A stretch of DNA of 26,418 nt from the NCBI GenBank assembly GCA_964529265.1, contig CAZGVW010000069.1, positions 1-26,418 on the forward strand, given 5' to 3'. This DNA is from CAZGVW01 sp964529265. GTDB taxonomy: Bacteria; Planctomycetota; Phycisphaerae; Phycisphaerales; UBA1924. Both the position numbers and the translations under genes were made by a program. The notes beneath the pieces were generated by a model. It was given only the letters and a program-made list of their open reading frames with translations. It did no database searches and was not told where the DNA came from. Below, in pieces: positions 1 through 8,020 of this stretch (positions are counted from its first letter, which is position 1; each line of letters starts with the position of its first letter).

Positions 1-1952
1 CCGCCGCATCCCCATGTAGCCAGGAGGATCGCGAGGTCGGATGAACCGACCATGCCGTCGTGGTTCAGGTCGGCGAGGCAGATGCACGGTGGATCCGGGC
101 AGGGATCCCCCCAGACGCCGAGCAGAAACGCTGTGTCCGCGCTGCCCACCACGCCGTCTGCATCCAAATCCGCCGGGCACGGATCCGCCACCTCGAACTC
201 GAAGATGTAGCCCTCGGTGACGCCATGCGCGACAAGCGGATCGCCGTCCACTCCGAGGCATCGCAGTGTCTCCGGCGCGTTGCCGCGGACAGGCGTGATG
301 CGGTACTCGAAGCCTCTGAAAAAGCCGATGTTGTCTCCGCACTCGGTCGTATGGAGTTCCTCCAACGCGACGATTAGGTCGGCCCAGCCGAGGACGGCCT
401 CGAAGTACGCGGTGATGTCAATCCAGGACTCGTTCTCGTCGCGGCGGCGCTCGATGACGACAGGCAGGCCTTCCGCCTCTTCCATGTCCCACATCACCGG
501 CCCGTAGTGCCGGACATGAACGGCGCCCGGCATCCCCTCCATGCCTGGCTCGTCCCCTGGAATCAGTTTCACGTAGTTCTCCCCGGGCGGCCGGCGGGAG
601 CCGTTCGGCGGCTTGCAGCCTTCGTCATGCAGTTCGAAAGATGCAACGCCGACTGCGCCGCCGCCGGGGCCTGTCTCCGGGTTCCCTTGCGTGTATGGCC
701 TGCCCTCGTAGTCCGCCTCGGTGAGCGTGATGAAGAGGCCGCTGCCATCGAGCCGCTTGATTTCGACGACTGCCTCGTCTTCCCAGACGCCTTCATCAAG
801 CGCGTTGTTGAAGACGACTCGGCCGCGGAGTCCCCACGTAGGGTCGGCGCCGCCGCCCGGGTCAACCTCGCCGAGGGTCCGGATGATCGAGCCCTCCTTG
901 AAGGAGCCGTTGATGCGCCAGTCATCGTTCCCGCCAAAGCCGTGCCGGATGAGGCCGACGATGAGATCCGCGTAGAGGTCGCCGCCAACCTGAAGCGCGG
1001 CGATGCTCGGACCGTGAAACGTCCCATGGAGGTCGCCTTCCACACTGAACAGTTCGAGCCGGGGAAGCAAAAATGTCGCGACCGGCCCCTCAACCTCCTC
1101 GCCGTCGTTCACGCTGATATCGGCCCAGACGTCGCCGAGAGCGGTGATGTCTTCGATCTCGCCCTTCGCCGAGATCGTCGCATTGGCGAGCGATGTGCCG
1201 ATATCGCCGAGAACGAGGATCCGGCCTGCCACATTCCCGCCGACATCCACAGTGCCGGTGAGCCCGGCGCCGACCTCGATCACGTCGACGTCTGCCGAAC
1301 TCGTGAAGACTGCGCCCGCAAGTTCGCCGCCCACGTTGACCTCGGCGACCCCAATGGCGCCAAGCCCGCGAATTCGCGGCGGAAACGCCCCGCCTGATTC
1401 AATGTCGCCGCCGATGAAAACCATCCTCGGTCCGCGGACTGACGCCTGAATGTCGCCGGCGATGTGCGAGCCGTCTGCGTCGATGCGACGGATGTCTGTG
1501 CACAGAACGTTTGCGCGAATGTCGCCGTCGATGCTCATTTTGAGGCGGATCGGGCGCTGCGCAACGATGCCATTGCAGTGCCGGGCAAAGTCGCCGGTCG
1601 GCGCGCCGACCGTCGCGCGTGTCTCGGTTCCGATGATCAGATGCACATTGTTCGTGCCTGATCCCTGCACGGTGATGAGGCCCAGGTCGTCCTCATCCGT
1701 CGCAAAGATGTTGATCCGTGTGAAGCCGCCTGGGTCCGTGATCGAGGGCAGCCCGCCTGCGCCGAAGGTGATCGGCGTATTGGCGTCCCATGGCATATTC
1801 GTGTGAATGGATTCGGTGTTGTCGACGATTTCACCACTGCCATCGAATTCGCCAGTGTACACCTCGATCGTGATCTCGCCACCCGCCGGCGCCAATGCGC
1901 TCGTGGTGAACGCCGTGGCGAGGAAAAGGGCGATTCTACCGACGTGATTCAT
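1..1952 (-). CDS. Exported beta-solenoid protein with two C-terminal dockerin-like repeats (C-terminus cut by window edge)
   Basis: The reading frame is open from the ATG at 1952 to the window edge, 650 codons without a stop; I checked it codon by codon. An AGGAGG Shine-Dalgarno lies 7 nt before the ATG. Residues 1 to about 22 look like a signal peptide (MNHVGRIALFLATAFTTSAL). The middle consists of short repeats of the type GGDI/GGNV/LGDI separated by about 20 residues, as in bactofilin-like or other beta-solenoid proteins. The C-terminus holds two dockerin-like modules, PADLDADGVVGSADTAFLLG and ADLNHDGMVGSSDLAILLAT, each followed by WG, with the D-x-N/D-x-D-G calcium-loop pattern. Inference: a surface or periplasmic structural protein attached through its dockerin end. 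The start overlaps the 3' end of the upstream SUMF1-fold gene by 17 bp, so the two are probably translated together. The binding partner is unknown. Confidence 0.85.
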   Translation of the reverse strand, partial: MNHVGRIALFLATAFTTSALAPAGGEITIEVYTGEFDGSGEIVDNTESIHTNMPWDANTPITFGAGGLPSITDPGGFTRINIFATDEDDLGLITVQGSGTNNVHLIIGTETRATVGAPTGDFARHCNGIVAQRPIRLKMSIDGDIRANVLCTDIRRIDADGSHIAGDIQASVRGPRMVFIGGDIESGGAFPPRIRGLGAIGVAEVNVGGELAGAVFTSSADVDVIEVGAGLTGTVDVGGNVAGRILVLGDIGTSLANATISAKGEIEDITALGDVWADISVNDGEEVEGPVATFLLPRLELFSVEGDLHGTFHGPSIAALQVGGDLYADLIVGLIRHGFGGNDDWRINGSFKEGSIIRTLGEVDPGGGADPTWGLRGRVVFNNALDEGVWEDEAVVEIKRLDGSGLFITLTEADYEGRPYTQGNPETGPGGGAVGVASFELHDEGCKPPNGSRRPPGENYVKLIPGDEPGMEGMPGAVHVRHYGPVMWDMEEAEGLPVVIERRRDENESWIDITAYFEAVLGWADLIVALEELHTTECGDNIGFFRGFEYRITPVRGNAPETLRCLGVDGDPLVAHGVTEGYIFEFEVADPCPADLDADGVVGSADTAFLLGVWGDPCPDPPCICLADLNHDGMVGSSDLAILLATWGCG

Positions 1953-3081
1953 CGCGGGTCCTCCTGGAAAGCCCGAAATGGGCGCCGAACAGTGTGAACA
2001 CGAGCACCGTGCCAGCAGACGGAACCACCGAGGCAACACGAAAGCCGTTCAATCCACCGGTAGGCGTTCCGTCCCGCACGTAGCCGATGTGGTCGAACAT
2101 GAGCCACGAATCGAGGCCTGCGCCCGCGCCTTCAACGCCCCGCCTATCGTCAAGGAACTGCTCCTCAAGCCACTCGCCTGTGCCGCCGCTGGCGTCCCAA
2201 AGGCCCCATGGCGATATGACGTCCGAATAGGAACCGAGCGGGATCAGGCGCTCCTGCAGGCTCGGCAGAAAGTCCCCCGCGCTTGTCTCACCGACGCCAG
2301 GCGGGCCGGAGATCGGCTGGTCATCGGACGTTGTGGGGAAACGCCACCAGCCCCCGGCGCCGGGGCCGAACTTGTGCGGATCCCAGTGCGCCGCCTTCAC
2401 CCACTCATCGAGTGTGGGGAGAAAGAACTGCGCATCGGGAGCGCGAGTCGCGGCGAGGTTGGGCGTTCCGTCATCGTTCACGAGGGCGTAGGCGCCATCC
2501 ATGATGTCATCGATGTCGCTGGGCTTGCCGTTGTTCAGCCAGTTGCAGTACATCGCCGCCTCGAACCAGTTGATGCCGGCCACGGGGACCATCGCGGCGT
2601 TCGGGATGTCCGGATCGAGGCGCCAGTGCCCAGGCGGGCCAGGAAGTGAGTCCAGCCCGGAAGCGGCCGGTCGCCCGAAGGAGAAGGGACTGTCAGATTG
2701 CTTCGCGAAGGTGTTGATGAAGGGCAGCCACTGGGCGCTGGTCAACTCCAAGCGGCTGACCCGGTACGTGTAGTCCACACGGCCTCTGCCGCGCACGTTC
2801 TTGCCTTCCTCTCCATGCTCCCCCATGTACGGCGTGTTTCCGGGGTCGCCGATGATGGCCCACTGGAAGTCGTAGTTCGGGGGCAATAGGGAATGGGCAA
2901 TGGTGAGGGCAGGCAATAGGGAACAGGCCATAGGCAATGGGGAGGAGGGGGAAGCCGCGGCGGGGGCCGCAAGCCCCGCGGCCATCGCCACCACGCCGCC
3001 GATGACGGCCACGGCCCGCCGCGCCCGGCGCGCTGCGCGCACACCGATCCCACGTTCCCATCCCGAGGCTTCGTTCCGCAT
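1936..3081 (-). CDS. Exported SUMF1/FGE-fold protein with PEP-CTERM-like sorting tail
   Basis: The protein has 381 aa from the ATG at 3081. That start is chosen over in-frame codons further upstream (to 3306) because it gives a proper signal peptide (RAARRARRAVAVIGGVVAMA, then AAGLAAPAAAS) and has a GGGAG-type ribosome site. Residues about 70 to 350 match the formylglycine-generating-enzyme sulfatase-modifying fold (SUMF1/EgtB/PvdO): VDYTYRVSRLELTSAQWLPF, VPVAGINWFEAAMYCNWLNN, FFLPTLDEWVKAAHW, WGLWDASGGTGEWLEE and a final GGLNGFRVAS. The domain has only one visible cysteine and lacks the CR motif of true formylglycine enzymes, so sulfatase activation is unlikely. The tail VPSAGTVLVFTLFGAHFGLS plus RRTR resembles a PEP-CTERM/exosortase signal (short motif, hydrophobic helix, basic end). 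An 18-residue stretch after the signal peptide is translated from an intergenic-type repeat. It is followed by the dockerin protein in an overlapping pair. Confidence 0.85.
   Translation of the reverse strand: MRNEASGWERGIGVRAARRARRAVAVIGGVVAMAAGLAAPAAASPSSPLPMACSLLPALTIAHSLLPPNYDFQWAIIGDPGNTPYMGEHGEEGKNVRGRGRVDYTYRVSRLELTSAQWLPFINTFAKQSDSPFSFGRPAASGLDSLPGPPGHWRLDPDIPNAAMVPVAGINWFEAAMYCNWLNNGKPSDIDDIMDGAYALVNDDGTPNLAATRAPDAQFFLPTLDEWVKAAHWDPHKFGPGAGGWWRFPTTSDDQPISGPPGVGETSAGDFLPSLQERLIPLGSYSDVISPWGLWDASGGTGEWLEEQFLDDRRGVEGAGAGLDSWLMFDHIGYVRDGTPTGGLNGFRVASVVPSAGTVLVFTLFGAHFGLSRRTRDESRR
2882..2940. repeat. CCTATTGCC-type short repeat inside a coding region
   Basis: On the minus strand this stretch reads as variations of CCCATTGCCTATGGCCTGTTCC and CCATTGCCCATTCCC. 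The same words (CAATAGGGAATAGG on plus) occur outside genes at 3467-3492. Here the repeat is in frame and codes for PMACSLLPALTIAHSLLP between the signal peptide and the SUMF1 fold. Confidence 0.6.
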
Positions 3082-3139
3082 GTCGCCTGACTCCCTGGTC
3101 CCGCCCCCGGAAGGGTCTCCCTTTCCTCTGCCAGCGCCG

Positions 3140-3167
3140 AGCATACAGGCGGAGGACGGATGCACAA
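3140..3167 (-). promoter_or_regulatory. Candidate sigma-70-type promoter for the SUMF1-fold / dockerin pair
   Basis: On the minus strand a TTGTGC box (3167-3162) and a TATGCT box (3145-3140) are 16 bp apart, about 58 nt before the ATG at 3081. Position and spacing fit a housekeeping promoter, but the call rests on motif matching only. Confidence 0.4.
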
Positions 3168-3466
3168 GACCGAACGCGGCGGATTCCGCGCAAAGATCAC
3201 GATCGGGCAGCGCCGCCCGAACAGGTGCACGGCATCCTCTACCTGGTGGTTTCCTACGAAGCATCCGATCGCAAGCAACTCCGGCGGATCGCGTTGCGCG
3301 CCCCATCAGGTCATCGCCCCGGAGGCCGTCGGTTGTTCTGCGCTGGGGCGCCGGCGGTCGTCATGCACAGGGGTATAACGCCGGTGCTGGGCGATGGAAG
3401 AGTGAATTCGGCAGTGACGCGAAATGAGCGCACAAACCGTGTCACTCGGGACAGGTGACAAGCGAA

Positions 3467-3492
3467 GCAATAGGGAATAGGCCATGGGCAGG
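3467..3492. repeat. CAATAGGGAATAGG-type intergenic repeat
   Basis: GCAATAGGGAATAGGCCATG followed by GGCAGGG lies just downstream of the amidohydrolase stop. It shares CAATAGGGAA and AGGCCATGGGCA-like words with the coding copy at 2882-2940. Confidence 0.55.
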
Positions 3493-3508
3493 GCGCCCGC
3501 CTTGAATG

Positions 3509-4840
3509 TCACTGCGTGACCGTGCGCTTCGTCGGCGCCATGAGGCGCCACACGTCCTCGATCCGCAGGCCCTGCTCCAGCGCCACGGCTTCCTCGGCGG
3601 GCATGTCGCGGCGGCGCCTGTGAGCCGCGGCCTGCACGTTGTCCTCCGGGTCGGGCGAGACGACGGGCGTATCGGAGCCGAGCCAGACCATGTCCGCAGG
3701 CTCGCGGCCGAGCGCGGTCGCTGAATCGACGAGATCGCGCAGGGGGAACGCCCGCCGGGCGCGGTTCGGGGTCAATCGGCGCAGGGCTTCGATGTCCGTA
3801 AGCAGGTGGCAGGGCTGCACGCTCGCCACGACGTTCAGCGTCGTGAAGCGATCGACCTCCGCCTCGTCGATGAACTGACAATGCTCGATGCGCCAGAGTT
3901 GCGTGCGGGCGCCCGCTTGCTCGATCGCGTTCAGCGCCATCCGCACCGCAGCGTCGCCGATGGCGTGGATGGCGCCGCCCGCGCCCCGCGCCTCGCACGT
4001 TCGCACCGCCGCGGCGAGGTCATTTTCCGCCCAGATCGCTTTACCGCGGGGCATGCCCTCCCGCGGCTGCGCGTAGTCCGCCAGCATGAACGCGGTGCGG
4101 CTGTTCAGCGTGCCGTCGGCGAAGAACTTGGCGCCGGCGAATCGCACGCGATCGCGCGTGTATCGCTTCGCCCGCGATTGCTCCGCCTCCAGGCGCTCGA
4201 ACGGCGCATAGAGCCACACGTCGAGCGGCAGTTCGCCGCGGTCATCCATCGCGGCCAGTTCCTCGCCCAGCCACGGCTCGGTGAGCATGTCGTGGGCTTC
4301 GACGAAGCCGCGGGCGGCGAGGTCTCGCGCCGCGCTCTGCAGGTGCTCGCGCCGCCGCTCCGGCGAGGCCTCGGGAATCGCGCCGAGCACGAGGCCGCAG
4401 GCATCCTCCAGCAGCAGGCCGGTGGGTTGGCCCGCGGGTTCTCCCCTTCCGGGGGCGGGGGCGCGCTCGATCATTCCGCGGGGCGGGTCGGGCGTTTCGC
4501 GGCTGATTCCCGCCGCGCGCAGCGCCGCCGCGCCCGCGACCAGCGCATGGTGATCGAACGACCTGATCACACACGGCCTGCCGCCGGCGGCGTCGTCAAT
4601 CTGCCCCGCCATCGGCCATGCGCGCTCGCGCCACGCCTCCACCCGGGCGCCGACGGCCCGCACCCATTCCCCCCGGGGCGTCCGTGCCGCCAGCGCGCTC
4701 ACACGCTCCAGGCACTCAGCCGCGGAGGCGCACGCCGAGACATCCAGAAACGACAGCGCCTCGCCGTGCGCATAAAGATGCAGGTGCGCATCGCGCAGGG
4801 CCGTCGGGCGCGTGCCGGCGCCCGCCGCCGCGCCGCTCAC
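3509..4840 (-). CDS. YtcJ-like metal-dependent amidohydrolase, short N-terminus
   Basis: This is a metal-dependent hydrolase of the amidohydrolase_3 (YtcJ-like) group; the substrate cannot be told from sequence. The start is the GTG at 4840, whose GTGA overlaps the TGA of the upstream gene by 4 bp, giving 443 aa; the open frame upstream of it lies inside that gene. Visible metal and active-site motifs are DAHLHL (H19, H21), GAKFFADGT (K238, the likely carboxylated lysine), GGAIHAIGD (H292), WRIEHCQF (H320) and WLGSDTPV (D390). Most family members carry 50 or more residues before the HxH, forming part of a beta-sandwich; here only 18 precede it, so that half-domain is missing. Residues about 127-141 (APAPGRGEPAGQPTG) come from an antisense copy of the CTTCCGGGGGCGGGG word. 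It is probably translationally coupled to the DUF2470-like gene. Confidence 0.85.
   Translation of the reverse strand: MSGAAAGAGTRPTALRDAHLHLYAHGEALSFLDVSACASAAECLERVSALAARTPRGEWVRAVGARVEAWRERAWPMAGQIDDAAGGRPCVIRSFDHHALVAGAAALRAAGISRETPDPPRGMIERAPAPGRGEPAGQPTGLLLEDACGLVLGAIPEASPERRREHLQSAARDLAARGFVEAHDMLTEPWLGEELAAMDDRGELPLDVWLYAPFERLEAEQSRAKRYTRDRVRFAGAKFFADGTLNSRTAFMLADYAQPREGMPRGKAIWAENDLAAAVRTCEARGAGGAIHAIGDAAVRMALNAIEQAGARTQLWRIEHCQFIDEAEVDRFTTLNVVASVQPCHLLTDIEALRRLTPNRARRAFPLRDLVDSATALGREPADMVWLGSDTPVVSPDPEDNVQAAAHRRRRDMPAEEAVALEQGLRIEDVWRLMAPTKRTVTQ
4446..4463 (+). repeat. CTTCCGGGGGCGGGG word inside the amidohydrolase gene
   Basis: This is one copy of a G-rich word that recurs in gaps and genes in this window (for example 3100-3113 on minus, 10530-10560, 12340-12376, 15881-15950, 19373-19385). 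It lies antisense to the gene and codes on the minus strand for an AP/GR-rich loop. Confidence 0.45.
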
Positions 4841-5493
4841 GATCCCCCCGCGTCCTTCAGCAGTTCCTCGACCAGCCGCTCCGCATCGTGCGCGCCGTGC
4901 GCGCGGTGCGGAAACTCCACGCGCACCACCCCGAATCGCGCCCGCACGTGCACACCATCCGGATCGAGCCCCACGCACACGGGCGACGCGATGGAGAAGT
5001 GCGCTGCGCGCTCGCACACCTTCCCGAGCAGGTCCGGATCCTCGTTCAGACGCCGGCACAGCGCCGCCTCAACGCCCGCGACCGGATTCGGCCCCATGAA
5101 CACCGCGCCATCGAACACATACGGCCCGTGCCGCGCGCTCTCGATGTGGAACCTCGCCCAGCGCGATTCCTGCGGCTCGCCGTGGTGGATGCGCCACCGG
5201 TCAGCCGCGGCGTGCGATTCGCCGTCCATCGCCTCCGGCGTGAGCAGGAGTTGCAGCGCATCGTCGCTCTCCTCCGGCACGTGCAGCACCGCCTCGAAGC
5301 ACTGCAGCACCGCCACCATCACCGGCGCCACGATGTGCCCCGTCTCGTTGTCCGTCACGAAACGGATCGGCCGCACGTGCTCATCGAACGCCAGTTCGCC
5401 CGTGCGCTCCGCGCGAAACAGGGCGATCGCCGTCTCCAGCGCCTCCGCGGCGTGATCGTGCGCTTCGTCGATCATCTCCGCCCGATTCTCCAC
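4837..5493 (-). CDS. Conserved hypothetical protein with a C-terminal DUF2470-like segment
   Basis: The protein has 218 aa from the GTG at 5493; an ATG at 5475 (giving MIDEAHDH...) is an equally possible start, since neither has a clear ribosome site. Residues 172-212 (VCVGLDPDGVHVRARFGVVR, then VEFP and a helical end) resemble DUF2470, the C-terminal domain of HugZ-type heme-degrading or pyridoxamine-oxidase-like proteins. The preceding part (RPIRFVTDNETGHIVAPVMV ... ARFHIESARHGPYVFDG) could be a split-barrel FMN-binding fold, but I cannot confirm that. No signal peptide or membrane segment is visible. It overlaps the amidohydrolase start by 4 bp, so the two are likely to act together or at least be made together. 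HugZ-like heme or flavin binding is a guess. Confidence 0.7.
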   Translation of the reverse strand: MENRAEMIDEAHDHAAEALETAIALFRAERTGELAFDEHVRPIRFVTDNETGHIVAPVMVAVLQCFEAVLHVPEESDDALQLLLTPEAMDGESHAAADRWRIHHGEPQESRWARFHIESARHGPYVFDGAVFMGPNPVAGVEAALCRRLNEDPDLLGKVCERAAHFSIASPVCVGLDPDGVHVRARFGVVRVEFPHRAHGAHDAERLVEELLKDAGGS

Positions 5494-5550
5494 GTTTCCG
5501 GCCCGGGGAACAAGCCGCGTCTTCGGACCGACGGCCGCCCACCCCTATGC

Positions 5551-6138
5551 TCACCGCCGCCCCGGCAGGTCCGCCTTGTCGAAGAGATCGCCGCACTCGG
5601 GGCAGCGCCCGCGCTGCGGCAGACCCGAAAGGTCATAGCCGCACCGCGCGCAGAGCACGCACCGCCACGTTTCGACATCAAACGCCGGCTGCGCCTCCGC
5701 GTCGTAGCAATCCATCAGCGCCTCCGGCCCGTACCGCTCGAGAACCAGCGCCGTGAGATCCACCGCCTCGCGGCATTTCGGGCAACTGAACGCCTCGCCC
5801 GGGCGCACGCGCGACTGCGCCAAGTCGCTCCGGCACGATGGGCACGCCACGGGGTGCTTGCGCAGATTCAGCCGCGAGAGATCCGGCGCCGCCGCGGCAT
5901 CCAGTTCGTCGCCCATGTTCATCGGCGCATCGTCGAACTCCGCCAGCAGCTCCTCCGCGCGGGCCCGGAGCGGCTCATCCGGCACCACGATCTCCACCTG
6001 CGTGAAACGCAGCCCCGGAATCGCCGCGGCATGGTGGATGTGCTGCCCCACCACCATCGCCGGCACGCCACAGGCGCGGAGATATGCCGCGGCCCGCTCG
6101 GCCGCCATCGGATCACTGAATCGTTTCACGCGCACCAT
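5551..6138 (-). CDS. DUF2007-like protein with two zinc ribbons
   Basis: This 195-aa protein has an N-terminal DUF2007-like domain of about 70 residues (VKRFSDPMAAERAAAYLRAC ... VEIVVPDEPLRARAEELLAE), a small fold proposed to act in signalling. Two zinc ribbons follow: C99/C102/C119/C122 (CPSC...CPKC) and C163/C166/C179/C182 (CARCGYDLSGLPQRGRCPEC). The second has the same signature as the N-terminal ribbon of the PrsW-like protein at 17492-18343. No membrane segment or enzyme motif is seen. It lies 66 bp after metG and 57 bp before the DUF2470-like gene, probably in one transcript. Its role is unknown; metal-dependent binding of protein or nucleic acid is possible. Confidence 0.8.
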   Translation of the reverse strand: MVRVKRFSDPMAAERAAAYLRACGVPAMVVGQHIHHAAAIPGLRFTQVEIVVPDEPLRARAEELLAEFDDAPMNMGDELDAAAAPDLSRLNLRKHPVACPSCRSDLAQSRVRPGEAFSCPKCREAVDLTALVLERYGPEALMDCYDAEAQPAFDVETWRCVLCARCGYDLSGLPQRGRCPECGDLFDKADLPGRR

Positions 6139-6204
6139 GGGGATCGGTGGATCATTGGCCCCTCGGCCCTTCCGGGCGCCGGGGGCAGGGGACGGCCCGA
6201 AGGC

Positions 6205-7842
6205 TCACGTCGCCGCGGCTGGAATCGGCTCGGGCGGCGGCAACTCGGGATCGGCCCGCGGGAACAGCGCATCGCCCTTCACGATCGGCGTCCCCGGTTT
6301 CAGGCGGCCCCAGCCCACGAGGTCGCCGAAGGCGTTCACGCCCCGCCCCGCGATCGTCGTCGCCGATGGCCCCTCGAACCCGAAGCGCGACAGCGCATCG
6401 GTCATCTTCTCCGGCATCGCGGGCCACATCAGCGTGGCCGCGATCCGCAGCGCCTCCGCCGAGTGATACAGAATTGTCGCGACCTCCTGCATTCTCGCGG
6501 CGTCCTTCGCGAGGCGGAAGGGCTCCGTCGCGTGGATGTAGCCGTCCACGCGCCGCGTGAGCGCCGTGGCCTCGCTGAACGCGCCGTGCAGGTCCAGCGC
6601 ATCGATCTTCCTGATCGCCGCTTCCGACGCCGCGCCCGCGATCGCGGGCCAATCGTGCCCCGCGTGGCTCGCCGCGCCCCTGGGATCGGGGCATTTTCCG
6701 CCGAAGTACTTGTCGATCATGTTCGTCACGCGCGACACCGCGTTGCCGATGCCGTTCGCGAGGTCGCTGTTGTACACCTCCACGAACTTCGCGTGCGCGA
6801 AATCCGCATCCGTCGCGCCGATCGGCCCCTGCGTGAGCATGTACCACCGGAAGGCGTCCTGCCCGAAGCGGTCGCAGTACGCCGCGATCGTCGGCATATC
6901 CACGAAGTTGCCCAGGCTCTTGCTCATCTTCACGCCCTCGCGGATCCAGTACGAGTGCGCGTACACGCAGCCCGGCAGCGGCTCGCCCAGCGCCATGAGC
7001 ATGCACGGCCAGATCACTGCGTGGAACCACAGGATGTCCTTGCCCATCACGTGCGCATCCGCCGGCCAGAAGGGCCTTCGCTCCGGCGTATCCACCGCGC
7101 TCAGGTAGTTGAAGAGCGCATCGATCCACACGTAGATCCGGTGCCCCGTGTCGCCGGGCATCAGGATTCCCCACTGGCTCTTCGCGTCGCCCGCCGTCAC
7201 CGCGCGCGAGATCGGCACATCCTGCAGACCCTGCCGGATGCGCCCCATCACCTCGTTCCGCCGCGCCTCGGGCCGGATGAACCCGGGGTTCTTCTCGATG
7301 TGCTCCAGCAGCCTCGCCTCGTACGCGCTCAACCGGAAGAAATAGTTCTTTTCCGAGCGCTTCACCAGCGGCTTGCCCGTCACCGGGCTCTTGTACCCCG
7401 CCTCGCGCGCCGTGTTCTCCGGGACGTACTCCTCCTGCGTGTGGTCCCACCACCCCACGTAGTCGCCCACGTACACGTCGCCCGATTCATTGAGCCGCCG
7501 GATGTACGCCTCCACCTTCTCGATGTGGCGCTTCTGCGTCGTGCGGACGAAGTCGTCGTTCGAGCACCCGATCGCCCGGAACGCCGCCTGGAACTCCGCG
7601 GCATTCCGATCCGCCCACTGGATCGGCGTCATCCCGTTCGCCGCGGCTGACTCCACCACCCGCTCGGCGTGCTCATCCGTGCCGGTCAGGAAGAACACCT
7701 GCCGCCCGGCCATCCGCCGCCACCGGGCCACCGCATCCGCCACCAGCGTGGTGTAGCAGTGGCCGATGTGCGGCTTGTCGTTCACGTAGTAGATGGGCGT
7801 CGTGACGTAGAACCGCGTCCGCCCGTCCTTTGCGTCGCTCAT
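6205..7842 (-). CDS. metG: Methionyl-tRNA synthetase
   Basis: This cytoplasmic class I synthetase charges tRNA-Met. The 545-aa product has the HIGH motif at residues 25-28 (NDKPHIGHCYTT) and KMSKS at 305-309 (GVKMSKSLGNF), with the Rossmann core (FYVTTPIYYVNDKPHIGH, FFLTGTDEH, YVWIDALFNY) and the helical anticodon-binding domain after KMSKS. The connective-peptide region (GWWDHTQEEYVPENTAREAG) has no cysteine knuckles, so this is a zinc-free type. It lacks the C-terminal tRNA-binding (Trbp111-like) extension found in longer forms. The ATG at 7842 has no Shine-Dalgarno but has a TACAAT box 7 nt upstream, suggesting a leaderless message. It lies downstream of lysS on the same strand, separated by a repeat-bearing gap of 178 bp. 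Confidence 0.97.
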   Translation of the reverse strand: MSDAKDGRTRFYVTTPIYYVNDKPHIGHCYTTLVADAVARWRRMAGRQVFFLTGTDEHAERVVESAAANGMTPIQWADRNAAEFQAAFRAIGCSNDDFVRTTQKRHIEKVEAYIRRLNESGDVYVGDYVGWWDHTQEEYVPENTAREAGYKSPVTGKPLVKRSEKNYFFRLSAYEARLLEHIEKNPGFIRPEARRNEVMGRIRQGLQDVPISRAVTAGDAKSQWGILMPGDTGHRIYVWIDALFNYLSAVDTPERRPFWPADAHVMGKDILWFHAVIWPCMLMALGEPLPGCVYAHSYWIREGVKMSKSLGNFVDMPTIAAYCDRFGQDAFRWYMLTQGPIGATDADFAHAKFVEVYNSDLANGIGNAVSRVTNMIDKYFGGKCPDPRGAASHAGHDWPAIAGAASEAAIRKIDALDLHGAFSEATALTRRVDGYIHATEPFRLAKDAARMQEVATILYHSAEALRIAATLMWPAMPEKMTDALSRFGFEGPSATTIAGRGVNAFGDLVGWGRLKPGTPIVKGDALFPRADPELPPPEPIPAAAT

Positions 7843-7849
7843 GGCGGCG

Positions 7850-7855
7850 ATTGTA
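7850..7855 (-). promoter_or_regulatory. TACAAT box just before metG, possible leaderless promoter
   Basis: TACAAT on the minus strand ends 7 nt before the metG ATG, so a start site at the usual distance would fall at or next to the start codon. No good -35 box is visible. Confidence 0.4.
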
Positions 7856-7948
7856 GGGAAGAAGACCCGGGGCCCGCGCTTGCAGCCGCAACGGCCTCGA
7901 CATCACGCACACCGCTCAACCGCCCCGCGCCACCCGACCCACACCCCC

Positions 7949-8015
7949 GTCTACTGCCTACTGTCTACTGTCTACCGTCTCCCCCACATTCGACATTCCA
8001 CCTACCACATTCCAC
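7949..8015. repeat. Two short-repeat stretches between metG and lysS
   Basis: Positions 7949-7980 are a run of CTACTGTCTAC-type units with a period of about 10 bp. Positions 7985-8015 (CACATTCGACATTCCACC and on to CACATTCCAC) resemble the stretch at 24542-24572 before ruvB. The rest of the gap shows nothing recognisable. Confidence 0.6.
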
Positions 8016-8020
8016 CCCCC

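Larger units (their letters stand above)
3082..3508. other. Gene-free gap between the SUMF1-fold gene and the amidohydrolase gene
   Basis: No convincing gene is seen in this 427-bp stretch. It holds the candidate promoter at 3140-3167, a copy of the CTTCCGGGGGCGGG word on the minus strand (3100-3113), and a CAATAGGGAATAGG-type repeat at 3467-3492. A small hairpin GTCAC-TGC-GTGAC (3508-3520) overlaps the amidohydrolase stop codon. It has no T-run, so it is not called a terminator. Confidence 0.5.

Noticed and set aside
1936..3306. Longer N-terminus of the SUMF1-fold gene (start at 3306) and sulfatase-activating function
   Set aside because: The extension would bury the signal peptide 75 residues in, and it covers the likely promoter. 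The FGE catalytic cysteines are absent.
3508..3520. Terminator at the amidohydrolase stop (GTCAC-TGC-GTGAC)
   Set aside because: The stem has only 5 bp, it includes the stop codon, and there is no T-run.
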